From an uncultured Pseudomonadota bacterium (lineage in GTDB: Bacteria > Pseudomonadota > Alphaproteobacteria > RF32 > CAG-239), in NCBI GenBank assembly GCA_902795745.1, contig CADBMG010000091.1, forward strand, positions 1 to 22,963: 22,963 nucleotides of DNA, in the 5' to 3' direction. This document shows positions 15,926-22,612 of this stretch, piece after piece. The position numbers and the translations under genes were made by a program. How positions within the stretch are numbered: position 1 is the stretch's first letter; every line of letters starts with the position of its first letter. The notes beneath the pieces were generated by a model. That model saw nothing but the letters and a program-made list of their open reading frames with translations. It was not told where the DNA came from and did no database searches.

Positions 15926-16528
15926 TCATAACTCTTTACGAGCAGAAAGAGCTAACTGAATGGTTCCGTCATCCATATAATCCAACTCTGCTCCCATCGG
16001 AATACCCTGCGCCAATGATGTTATCTTAATAGGAAGTTCCTTAAGGCGCGAAAGTAAATAGTGCGCCGTAATTTGCCCGTCAATTGTTGCCGGCAGAGCG
16101 AGAATCACTTCTTTAATTATACCTCCGCTTAAACGCTTAAACAAAGCTTCTATATTCAAATCTTCCGGAGTTACACCGTCCAAAGCGGAAAGAATTCCGC
16201 CCAATACATGATATTGCCCTTTATATAATCCGACACGTTCCATTGCCCATAAATCGGCAACGTCCTGCACCACACACAATACTTCGGCATCACGTGAAGT
16301 GTCGGAGCAAATTGAACATATATCCTGCGTATCAAAATTGCCGCAAATCGGGCACTTTTTTATGTTATCTGCAACTTCTTGCAACGCCGATATCAACGGC
16401 AACAAAGCGACATCACGTTTTTTAAGCAGATGCAAAACTATGCGCCGCGCCGAACGTGCTCCCAAAGCCGGTAGCTTGGCGATAATTTTAATCAGCTTAT
16501 CAATTTCCTGACTTTGCAATTTTTCCAC
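15926..16528 (-). CDS. recR: Recombination mediator RecR
   Basis: 200 aa, standard length. It shows the helix-hairpin-helix region (IAKLPALGARSARRIVLHLL), a four-Cys zinc finger (C59, C62, C71, C74), a Toprim domain (about 82-175) and a Walker-B-like end. With RecO it loads RecA at single-strand gaps. The GTG start directly abuts the ybaB stop (TAG then GTG), implying translational coupling. A TTG three codons later, five bases after AGGTGG, is an alternative start. At residue 88 the usual Toprim Glu of the VVE motif is Gln (codon CAG, 16267-16265). Confidence 0.95.
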   Translation of the reverse strand: MEKLQSQEIDKLIKIIAKLPALGARSARRIVLHLLKKRDVALLPLISALQEVADNIKKCPICGNFDTQDICSICSDTSRDAEVLCVVQDVADLWAMERVGLYKGQYHVLGGILSALDGVTPEDLNIEALFKRLSGGIIKEVILALPATIDGQITAHYLLSRLKELPIKITSLAQGIPMGAELDYMDDGTIQLALSARKEL

Positions 16529-16840
16529 CTAAAACGGCAATTTTAAGCCACCTAAACCAATGCCTCCGGTAGCTTCTTTCATACCCTCTTCCATCATGGC
16601 ATCAACTTTTTGGTGAGCATCGTTATATGCAGCCATAATCAAATCTTCAAGCATTTCCGCATCATCCAAGACCGACTTATCAATGCTGATGCTTTTCATT
16701 TCCGATTTTCCGTTTAAAACAATCTTCACTGCATTACCACCGCTTGTACCTTCACATTCTTGGGTACCGAGCTTAGCCTGAGTTTCTTGCATTTTGCGTT
16801 GCATCTGCTGAGCTTGTTTCATAATTCCTTGAATATTCAA
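16529..16840 (-). CDS. ybaB: YbaB/EbfC-family nucleoid-associated protein
   Basis: 103 aa with a TTG start only seven bases after the dnaX stop; the resulting MNIQGIMKQAQQMQRKMQE matches the family N-terminus. An internal ATG (Met7) is a less likely start because its purine tract is too close. The middle GTSGGNAVKIVLNGKSEMKSISID and C-terminal GIGLGGLKLPF are conserved family features. It forms a dimeric DNA-binding protein. It lies between dnaX and recR, the widely conserved order. Confidence 0.93.
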   Translation of the reverse strand: MNIQGIMKQAQQMQRKMQETQAKLGTQECEGTSGGNAVKIVLNGKSEMKSISIDKSVLDDAEMLEDLIMAAYNDAHQKVDAMMEEGMKEATGGIGLGGLKLPF

Positions 16841-16847
16841 GATTTAT

Positions 16848-18542
16848 TTAATCCTCATCTTCATTATAATTTTCATAAACTGTCTCCGGCATTGAAAAAT
16901 CCGTTTCGTTTTCTTCGTCAGCTTCTTCAACTGCCTTGCGAATCACTGTTTCGATTTTAGCACCGTTAAACTCACTAAGTATAGCACGAACAAGAGGATA
17001 TTCAGAGATATTTTTCTTATCTCCGCTGATTTGTCGACTCTCAATATCGGCAAGTGTTTCTCCTAATGGTTCATAATCTATTTCAATAGCCCAACGACGA
17101 GCGGTTTCCGTTTCTAAAAACTGCCGTAAGCGTGCCACTAGATCTTTATCCGTATCAACATCAACGGCAATATGCATTCTGCCGTGAGAAAACTCTTTAA
17201 AAGTCAACTTGTGTTTAACATCAAACATAAGTAAAGGCTGTTTTTTGGCTGCCATTAATTTAAGCATATCTGTTATCGAATCAAGTATCACAACATCATT
17301 ACTTTCAGCAATTTCAGAGACTACCTGAACTCCGTTGCTAGTTTCTTGTACCGTAGATACAGACTTTTTATTCAGAGCTGATTTTTTTTTTAATTCCTTC
17401 AGCAAATCTGCAGGAGTTGGAAGACCGGCTGAGTAAGCAATGCGCATCAGTATCATTTCGAGCGCATCTATTTGTACCGCAGCATATTGTATTTCACTCA
17501 ATCCTTTAATCAGCATTTGCCATATTTTCGATAAAATATTAATCGGCACGACGCTTAACTTTTTGCACATTTCTCTGTCATTTTCGCTGATAGACGGATC
17601 ATTGATAAAGTCCGGCATAATTACGACTTTTGCCAACAAATGCGTAATATCAATCATATCTTGCAATATTATCAGCGGAGTAGCTCCATTAGTATATTGT
17701 TGTTGTAAAAGTTGTAATGTTGCCGCAACATCTCCTTCCAACAACTTAGAATAAAGAGCAAATGTCTGTTGACGATCGGCCAAACCAAGCATATTTTTGG
17801 CGGTTTCGGTGGTTATTTTACCGTTACCCAACACAATAGCCTGATCTAACATAGATAAGCCGTCACGAGCCGAACCGTCTGCCGCCCGAGCTACCAAACG
17901 CAATGCCTCGTTTTCTGCTTCAATTTTTTCAGATGCCAATACTTTTGTAAACAGCGTCATTAAAGTTTCGATACTCAATCGTTCCAAATCAAAACGTTGG
18001 CAACGTGACAATATGGTAACCGGAACTTTGCGAATTTCGGTAGTGGCAAAAATAAACTTAACGTGTGCCGGAGGCTCTTCCAGAGTCTTCAATAAAGCGT
18101 TGAATGCGCTTTTGGAAAGCATATGAACTTCATCAATAATATAAACTTTATAGCGTGCATTGACCGGTTTATAACGTACACCGTCCAATATCTCACGCAT
18201 ATCATCAACGCCTGTTTTAGATGCAGCATCAAGCTCTATAACATCAATATGTCTGTCGGCAGCAATTGCCTTACAATTTTCGCATTCTCCGCATGGGTGA
18301 ATAGTCGGACCCCCATTACCATCAGGACCGATACAATTAATAGCGCGAGCAATAAGACGTGCCGTAGTAGTTTTGCCAACACCGCGAATACCGGTCAATA
18401 TATAGGCATGATGTAAGCGATTAGTTTGAATCGCATTAGTCAACGTTTGCACCAAAGCATCCTGTCCCAACAAATCTTCAAATCTCTGCGGACGATATTT
18501 GCGCGCCAAGGCTACATATTGATTGTTATTTTCTTCTGCCAT
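16848..18542 (-). CDS. dnaX: DNA polymerase III subunit tau (DnaX), with probable gamma-like short form
   Basis: 564 aa. Clamp-loader ATPase: Walker A GIRGVGKTT (51-59), zinc-module cysteines C70, C84, C87 and C90, Walker B VYIIDEVH (133-140), sensor 1 ATTE and the SRC arginine-finger motif (179-181). Domain III ends near residue 372. A ten-A run encodes part of L384 and K385-K387; after it comes a linker and the tau C-terminal region (about 420-564), which in other species contacts the helicase and polymerase. The ribosome binding site is weak (GAGA). The gene follows the SRP RNA by 28 bases and leads ybaB-recR in one probable operon. See the separate entry for the slippage site. Confidence 0.97.
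   Translation of the reverse strand: MAEENNNQYVALARKYRPQRFEDLLGQDALVQTLTNAIQTNRLHHAYILTGIRGVGKTTTARLIARAINCIGPDGNGGPTIHPCGECENCKAIAADRHIDVIELDAASKTGVDDMREILDGVRYKPVNARYKVYIIDEVHMLSKSAFNALLKTLEEPPAHVKFIFATTEIRKVPVTILSRCQRFDLERLSIETLMTLFTKVLASEKIEAENEALRLVARAADGSARDGLSMLDQAIVLGNGKITTETAKNMLGLADRQQTFALYSKLLEGDVAATLQLLQQQYTNGATPLIILQDMIDITHLLAKVVIMPDFINDPSISENDREMCKKLSVVPINILSKIWQMLIKGLSEIQYAAVQIDALEMILMRIAYSAGLPTPADLLKELKKKSALNKKSVSTVQETSNGVQVVSEIAESNDVVILDSITDMLKLMAAKKQPLLMFDVKHKLTFKEFSHGRMHIAVDVDTDKDLVARLRQFLETETARRWAIEIDYEPLGETLADIESRQISGDKKNISEYPLVRAILSEFNGAKIETVIRKAVEEADEENETDFSMPETVYENYNEDED
17368..17399 (-). promoter_or_regulatory. Candidate programmed slippage/frameshift site in dnaX
   Basis: On the coding strand: AAGGA (17399-17395), three bases, then ten A (17391-17382). 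A shift to -1, or a transcript with one extra A, adds Ile-Ser-Ser-Glu and stops at TAA (17370-17368). A +1 shift, or one A fewer, adds Gln-Leu and stops at TGA (17374-17372). Either gives a product of about 390 residues ending just after clamp-loader domain III. E. coli and Thermus dnaX are known to make gamma by frameshifting or transcriptional slippage at A-rich sites. Confidence 0.65.
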
Positions 18543-18570
18543 TGTTCTCTTTTATTTATGTTATTTGAGG

Positions 18571-18658
18571 TGAAGGGACTTAGACCTTAATCATATCGCG
18601 ACGGCTGCTTCCTTCCGAACCTGACCGAGTTAACGACGTCATAATCCTAAGCCCTTCA
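18571..18658 (-). ncRNA. ffs: Signal recognition particle RNA (4.5S type)
   Basis: The - strand contains the universal apical segment GGTTCGGAAGGAAGCAGCC, with the GGAA tetraloop and asymmetric loop bound by Ffh. The ends pair as TGAAGGGCTTAG with CTAAGTCCCTTCA, closing one long irregular hairpin of about 88 nt. It acts with Ffh and FtsY in co-translational membrane targeting. No terminator lies between it and dnaX, so the mature 3' end is probably made by processing of a longer transcript. The end positions come from stem pairing and could shift a few bases. Confidence 0.95.
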
Positions 18659-18667
18659 TAAACTTGT

Positions 18668-18699
18668 TCTATAAAAAAGCATCTTCTTTGTTTTTGCAA
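18668..18699 (-). promoter_or_regulatory. Candidate promoter for SRP RNA and the dnaX operon
   Basis: -10 TATAGA (18673-18668) ends nine bases before the predicted RNA 5' end, a fitting distance. The nearest -35 is TTGCAA (18699-18694) with a long 20-base spacer. The region also holds the near-palindrome TTTTTGCTTGCAAAAA. Confidence 0.4.
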
Positions 18700-18712
18700 G
18701 CAAAAAATGTAC

Positions 18713-20014
18713 TTATTGCACGACATTCAAATATTGGTGCAAAGAATCGACACTTTTTCCGTATATTTGCGGCATAGTTATATAACCGGAACTTGTCCAA
18801 TCGTTTGCATAAGAATCGGTAGAATAAAATTGCTGCATTGCTGCTTCAATCAAGCGCGGACCGCCGGCGGTAACTTTAACCACATCCAAACCATGTTCGT
18901 TCTGTCCGTTCGGCAAAAGGCGAAATTTTCCGCTCATACCGTTAAAACCTTCGCTCCTTGTTAACTCATCATACAGCTCACTTTTATTAACGCGCGATAA
19001 ACTAGATGCCATTGCCACCGCATCGTAGGCGTATATACTTAAAGCATTGGGACGACTACCAAATAAATCACTGTATTGCTGATTGAAATTTTCCGTATGA
19101 CCGAGCGACATAACCGGATAAACTGCTCCGTAAAGCTCTGTTTCCTTACTCAAACCGGTATTAGCCCCTACAGAAGTTCCCATAAACAACACATCCGGAG
19201 CTGCCACATCGTAATAGCTGAACATACTGGTAATGGCTTTCAGGCGATTACCGGAATCCGGTACCAATAAAGCATCAAATCCGACATCTCCACCTTTTCT
19301 TCCGCCAATCATTGAAGTTACTAAACCGCCAAAATCCATTGAGTTTGGCTGATAAAAACCGACTTTTGTTACTTCCACCCCATATTTTTGCCCGGCCTTC
19401 AACACCGATTTGAACATATTTATTCCGCTTTGATTGTCAGGCAAAACAACCGCCAAACGGCGACGTCCTTGATCTGCTGCGTAGCGCACAATACGGCTTA
19501 TCTGCTCATCATTAAGCAGTCCTATAGAATAAATCCCGTCTTGCAAAACACTAGGCGAAGTGGAAAATGATACAACCGGTATACCGCGTGAACGCGACTC
19601 GGAACTGATAGCTATAACCTCATCAGCCTTTAACGGTCCCAAAATCAAATCACTCTTGGCATTAACTGCATTTTCTAAAGCTACGCGAGCCCCGCTCCCT
19701 GTTCCTTTAGTATCGTAAAATTGCACTACCAAATTATTGTTGTTAATATCACCGACTGCCATCATGGCCGCATTTTTCATTCCCTGACCGATGTCCGAGT
19801 CCGCTCCGCTAAGCGGTAATAGCATAGCTACGCGAAAACTTCCTTCTTGTCCGAGGTCAACGTGTGAATAATCTGTTGACCCGACAGATGACATCGGTAG
19901 TGGTGAAGTCGAAGAAAAACGTTGTCCCCAATAAGTCTGCGAGTTCGACTTAGGTAAAAAACTACATCCGCCGATTATAATACTCAACAAAATCATATTT
20001 ATTCTTTTTAGCAC
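18713..20014 (-). CDS. Penicillin-binding protein activator lipoprotein (LpoA-like, type 1 periplasmic-binding fold)
   Basis: 433 aa from the GTG at 20014, chosen because AAGGA lies nine bases upstream; a TTG at 20020 is only three bases from it. The short signal peptide MLKRINMILLSIIIGGC ends in a lipobox, so the mature protein is a lipoprotein. The rest is a type 1 periplasmic-binding fold: FRVAMLLPLSGADSDIGQGMKNAAMMAV, DTKGTGSGA, LILGPLKADEV and VVSFSTSP. It matches the C-terminal part of LpoA and lacks the TPR-like N-terminal domain of the E. coli protein. In E. coli LpoA stimulates PBP1A; here that is inference by homology and by the conserved divergent placement next to rsmI and yraN. 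It is a single gene ending about 40 bases before the SRP RNA promoter. Confidence 0.87.
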   Translation of the reverse strand: MLKRINMILLSIIIGGCSFLPKSNSQTYWGQRFSSTSPLPMSSVGSTDYSHVDLGQEGSFRVAMLLPLSGADSDIGQGMKNAAMMAVGDINNNNLVVQFYDTKGTGSGARVALENAVNAKSDLILGPLKADEVIAISSESRSRGIPVVSFSTSPSVLQDGIYSIGLLNDEQISRIVRYAADQGRRRLAVVLPDNQSGINMFKSVLKAGQKYGVEVTKVGFYQPNSMDFGGLVTSMIGGRKGGDVGFDALLVPDSGNRLKAITSMFSYYDVAAPDVLFMGTSVGANTGLSKETELYGAVYPVMSLGHTENFNQQYSDLFGSRPNALSIYAYDAVAMASSLSRVNKSELYDELTRSEGFNGMSGKFRLLPNGQNEHGLDVVKVTAGGPRLIEAAMQQFYSTDSYANDWTSSGYITMPQIYGKSVDSLHQYLNVVQ

Positions 20015-20094
20015 TTGCAATTTTCCTTGAAAATATTAAAGATATAGTATGTTTATATCGAAATTCATCTTTTGTAAAGTTAAAGTTTAAGGAA

Positions 20095-20943
20095 ATGTTA
20101 AGAAACGGTTTATACATCATCGCCACTCCGATTGGTAATTTGCAAGATATTTCCGAGCGTGCGCTAAGCATTATGCGTGAGGTGGAAGTTGTGGCTTGTG
20201 AAGACACTCGGATAACTAAAAAACTATTCGCTCTTTTGGGTATATCGCTCAGCAAGCGGTTTATCACTTATGAAGATCATAATGAGGATGCAACAACGCA
20301 AAAATTAATTGATATAATTAATTCAGGACAGGCAATTGCATTACTCAGTGATGCCGGTTCTCCGCTGATTTCGGATCCCGGATATAAATTGATAAACCGT
20401 TGCCGTGAGCAAAATATCTATGTTACGGCTATTCCGGGTGCTTGTGCCTTGATTACGGCTTTGCAGCTTTCCGGTTTACCGACGAATCGTTTTATGTTTG
20501 CCGGTTTTATACCTAATAAAGATAAAGCGCGTCAAGACTTATTCTCCGAATTATCGCCAATTGATACAACGCTTGTTTTTTATGAAACGGCACCGCGACT
20601 TTTAAAAACTCTGCAACAGGCAAAAAATTTTTTTACTAAGCGCAAAATTGCCATTGCTCGCGAGCTGACTAAAATGTATGAAGAAACAGTGTATGGTTCA
20701 ATTGCCGAGGTTATTGAATATTTTACCCAAAATGAACCTAAAGGAGAGTTTGTACTTATGATTGCTCCGCCGCGGGAAATTCATCAATATACTCTTGACG
20801 ACGTAAGATTTCAGCTCCAAAAGCGTTTAGGCGAGACTTCGCTTAAAACCGCTGTTAAGGAAATATGTGAACAATATAACTTAAATAAGAATGAAACCTA
20901 TGCTTTTGCCTTGGAACTTAAAAACGAATCATCACCGCGGTAA
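20095..20943 (+). CDS. rsmI: 16S rRNA (cytidine-1402-2'-O)-methyltransferase RsmI
   Basis: 282 aa, normal length. Family motifs appear in order: LYIIATPIGNLQDIS, ACEDTR, LLSDAGSPLISDPG, IPGACALITALQLSGL, FYETAPRLLKTL and IARELTKMYEET. It uses S-adenosylmethionine to methylate the ribose of C1402 in the decoding centre together with RsmH. A purine-rich AAGGA lies immediately before the ATG (one base), unusually close; no other start fits the family N-terminus. Divergent from the LpoA-like gene and overlapping yraN. Confidence 0.96.
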   Translation: MLRNGLYIIATPIGNLQDISERALSIMREVEVVACEDTRITKKLFALLGISLSKRFITYEDHNEDATTQKLIDIINSGQAIALLSDAGSPLISDPGYKLINRCREQNIYVTAIPGACALITALQLSGLPTNRFMFAGFIPNKDKARQDLFSELSPIDTTLVFYETAPRLLKTLQQAKNFFTKRKIAIARELTKMYEETVYGSIAEVIEYFTQNEPKGEFVLMIAPPREIHQYTLDDVRFQLQKRLGETSLKTAVKEICEQYNLNKNETYAFALELKNESSPR

Positions 20944-21277
20944 ATGGGCCGAATTTTTGGCGCGTATGTATTTGCGCGCGCATGGCTATACCATTTTAGC
21001 GCACAATTACATCAATCATCGCGGCGTTTATGCCGGTGAAATCGACATTGTGGCTTATAATAACCGCACTGTGATTTTTGTAGAGGTAAAACAGCGAAGA
21101 AGAATGGAACGGGCTTTATACAGTATTACTCCGCATCAACGCGAGCGCATTAACTATATGGCTTATAATTATATGCGTTTTCATCCCGAATACAAAGGAT
21201 GCGATGTACGCTTTGATGCAGTTTTTGTACGTCTTCCTTTTACCATTAAGCATATTATAAACGCGTGGACACTGTAA
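20891..21277 (+). CDS. yraN: YraN/UPF0102 family endonuclease-like protein
   Basis: 128 aa from the ATG at 20891, overlapping the end of rsmI by 53 bases in another frame; ATG 20900 and TTG 20906 are alternatives, and none has a clear ribosome binding site, which suggests coupling to rsmI translation. Core motifs: RGKWAEFLARMYLRAHGY, GEIDIVAYNNRTVIFVEVKQR (the PD-(D/E)XK-like centre) and a late VRFDAVFV. The family has a restriction-endonuclease-like fold with no settled cellular role. The rsmI-yraN pair beside an LpoA-type gene is also seen in E. coli. It converges on a short - strand ORF ten bases beyond its stop. Confidence 0.92.
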   Translation: MKPMLLPWNLKTNHHRGKWAEFLARMYLRAHGYTILAHNYINHRGVYAGEIDIVAYNNRTVIFVEVKQRRRMERALYSITPHQRERINYMAYNYMRFHPEYKGCDVRFDAVFVRLPFTIKHIINAWTL

Positions 21278-21287
21278 TTTTTATAAT

Positions 21288-21413
21288 TCATTCAAACTTA
21301 ATAGTCATTTTTTTGCCGTAAAATTCGATTAATTTACGAATTTTGCCGAAATTGGCACATCGTCCGATTTCTTCCATTGTTCTTTTTTCAATAAAATAGC
21401 TTAACTTTGCCAT
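21288..21413 (-). CDS. Small uncharacterised protein, 41 aa
   Basis: An ORF from ATG 21413 to TGA 21288 encoding a small basic protein: MAKLSYFIEKRTMEEIGRC at the start, KIRKLIEFYGKKMTIKFE at the end. Its ribosome binding site TTAAGGAGTTT is among the strongest in the window, eight bases from the ATG. It has no TM segment; two short amphipathic helices are likely. I do not recognise it. Upstream lies a hairpin-rich leader with an intrinsic terminator (21444-21469), so expression may depend on read-through or translation control. Its strong site and lack of overlap with other genes make it a plausible gene. Confidence 0.55.
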   Translation of the reverse strand: MAKLSYFIEKRTMEEIGRCANFGKIRKLIEFYGKKMTIKFE

Positions 21414-21443
21414 GTTTTAAACTCCTTAATTTGCATTTATTAA

Positions 21444-21469
21444 CAAAAACCGCTCCGAAAACGAAGCGG
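21444..21469 (-). terminator. Intrinsic terminator upstream of the 41-aa ORF
   Basis: - strand CCGCTTCG TTTT CGGAGCGG (eight pairs, one T-G wobble), followed by five T residues (21449-21445). It lies 31 bases upstream of the small ORF's start codon, a position expected for an attenuator or for the end of a short RNA. Confidence 0.65.
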
Positions 21470-21587
21470 GGAGTTCGAAACTGCATGTACTCAGTCCGAC
21501 TTATTCAATATATTCAGTCGGCTCCCCCTAACGAGGAGTTTATACATGAGGAGTTTCGACACTCCGTCGGCAGAACACCTGCCGACA
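21445..21587 (-). ncRNA. Candidate structured leader or small RNA
   Basis: About 143 nt between a candidate promoter and an intrinsic terminator. In order on the - strand: a perfect 8-bp hairpin GTCGGCAG/CTGCCGAC (21586-21566), a 5-bp hairpin GGAGT/ACTCC (21565-21550), an outer pairing CATGTA/TACATG enclosing the 6-bp hairpin CCGACT/AGTCGG (21521-21496), then the terminator. GGGGAG near 21522-21527 could instead pair with CTCCCC (21468-21473), taking two bases of the terminator stem. Two AAACTCCT segments can pair with the ribosome binding site of the small ORF. I know no named RNA family that fits. Expression is not shown. Confidence 0.4.
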
Positions 21588-21593
21588 AGAGTT

Positions 21594-21621
21594 ATATTAC
21601 GGTAATCAAAATAAATTGCAA
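21594..21621 (-). promoter_or_regulatory. Candidate promoter for the structured leader
   Basis: TTGCAA (21621-21616), a 16-base spacer and TAATAT (21599-21594). The predicted start falls at the base of the first hairpin. The match is moderate, so this is tentative. Confidence 0.35.
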
Positions 21622-21686
21622 GTTAAATTTGCAAACAAACTCCTTACACAATATTCGACTTACCATCCTCATTTTTAAAGTAAAGT

Positions 21687-22472
21687 CTATAAACCGGTAA
21701 ATGAAGCAAGTTTTTGTCCTATTGTTTGCGGATAGTTATTGACGGCGATATTGTCATTAATCAAATCGGTATCATAATCCGTCTGCGTGCGAATCTTATA
21801 GCGCAAGCTGATGCCACTGCCGGCGGTATAAGGATTTTCAGGTAGAAAACTCTTGACCTTAACAAAAGGAACATCAAAATTATCCAACATTTCTGCCGGA
21901 GCTTTTAAGATATTTTTTTGATGATAATTACGAATATAGCTGTTGCCGATGAAGCCTTCCGAAGTCAGAAGCGGTGTTAATTCAAATTCGCAATTTTTTA
22001 CATCGTAATAAAATGATATTGTTTTCCAAAAATTACGGAATCGTTCGTTTTTAATAACATTGTTGTTAAACACCATAAAATAACTGTTCAAATGAAAATT
22101 ATATTGATAATCGGAAGTAATACTCCAAAAATCGTAACCACGTCGTTCCATATCGGTAAAAATGCTGTTCAAATCGCGGAGAGGTCCATAAATACTGTCG
22201 TTACACAGAACCAATTCATCATATTGCGCGATTTTATCCCAGCCTAATTGCTCAATTAAATAACGCCAAGAACCAAAATCTCGCAAATCGTGTCGCTTGG
22301 TATAAAACATCTGCGTATAGGGAGCGATTTTAAAAAGTTCATCGGGAGGAAAATAACCGTTACCCATGTAATAAACATCACATAATTTGGACAATTCTTT
22401 AATTAAATAAATTACATAATTTTGAATTTTGTTACCCTTATCATATCCGGCAAATAAGCAAATTCGACGCAT
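21687..22472 (-). CDS. Rhamnan synthesis F (RgpF)-family protein
   Basis: 261 aa. Motifs fit the RgpF family: RRICLFAGYDKGNKIQNYVIYLIKEL, then HDLRDFGSWRYLIEQLGW, ELVLCNDSIYGPLRDLNSIF, DFWSITSDYQYNFHLNSYF and FRNFWKTISFY. Known members act in rhamnose-containing polysaccharide synthesis, probably as glycosyltransferases, at the cytosolic face of the membrane. AAGGA lies about eight bases before the ATG at 22472. It is a lone gene here, with a terminator behind it on the upstream side (22560-22599) and the hairpin-rich region following its stop. No other glycan gene is visible, so its substrate cannot be told. Confidence 0.82.
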   Translation of the reverse strand: MRRICLFAGYDKGNKIQNYVIYLIKELSKLCDVYYMGNGYFPPDELFKIAPYTQMFYTKRHDLRDFGSWRYLIEQLGWDKIAQYDELVLCNDSIYGPLRDLNSIFTDMERRGYDFWSITSDYQYNFHLNSYFMVFNNNVIKNERFRNFWKTISFYYDVKNCEFELTPLLTSEGFIGNSYIRNYHQKNILKAPAEMLDNFDVPFVKVKSFLPENPYTAGSGISLRYKIRTQTDYDTDLINDNIAVNNYPQTIGQKLASFTGL

Positions 22473-22559
22473 TTTATATTCCTTTCAATCAACAACGAAA
22501 AAGATATGCCCCGATATTGTTTTTTAAAGAGTCAAAAAAGAAATTATTTTTCTTGATAC

Positions 22560-22599
22560 AAAAAAACAGTCCGTCTCATTAAGAGCGGGACTGTTTTTA
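22560..22599 (-). terminator. Intrinsic terminator after the DUF1566-like gene
   Basis: - strand AACAGTCC pairs with GGACTGTT around an internal CTC/GAG pairing, followed by a T run (22566-22560). It lies 13 bases past the stop at 22613 and insulates the RgpF-family gene. Confidence 0.85.
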
Positions 22600-22612
22600 A
22601 AAAATCGGGAAA

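Noticed and set aside
18680..18705. Palindrome TTTTTGCTTGCAAAAA as terminator of the LpoA-like gene
   Set aside because: The loop would be two bases, so it cannot fold as a normal hairpin; it more likely belongs to the SRP RNA promoter region.
20021..20094. Divergent promoters between the LpoA-like gene and rsmI
   Set aside because: Promoters must exist here, but the TTGAAA and TTTACA elements lack a good -10 at the right spacing, so I could not support specific positions.
21407..21700. 97-codon + strand ORF
   Set aside because: It runs antisense through the small ORF and the hairpin region, has no ribosome binding site at its start and no family resemblance.
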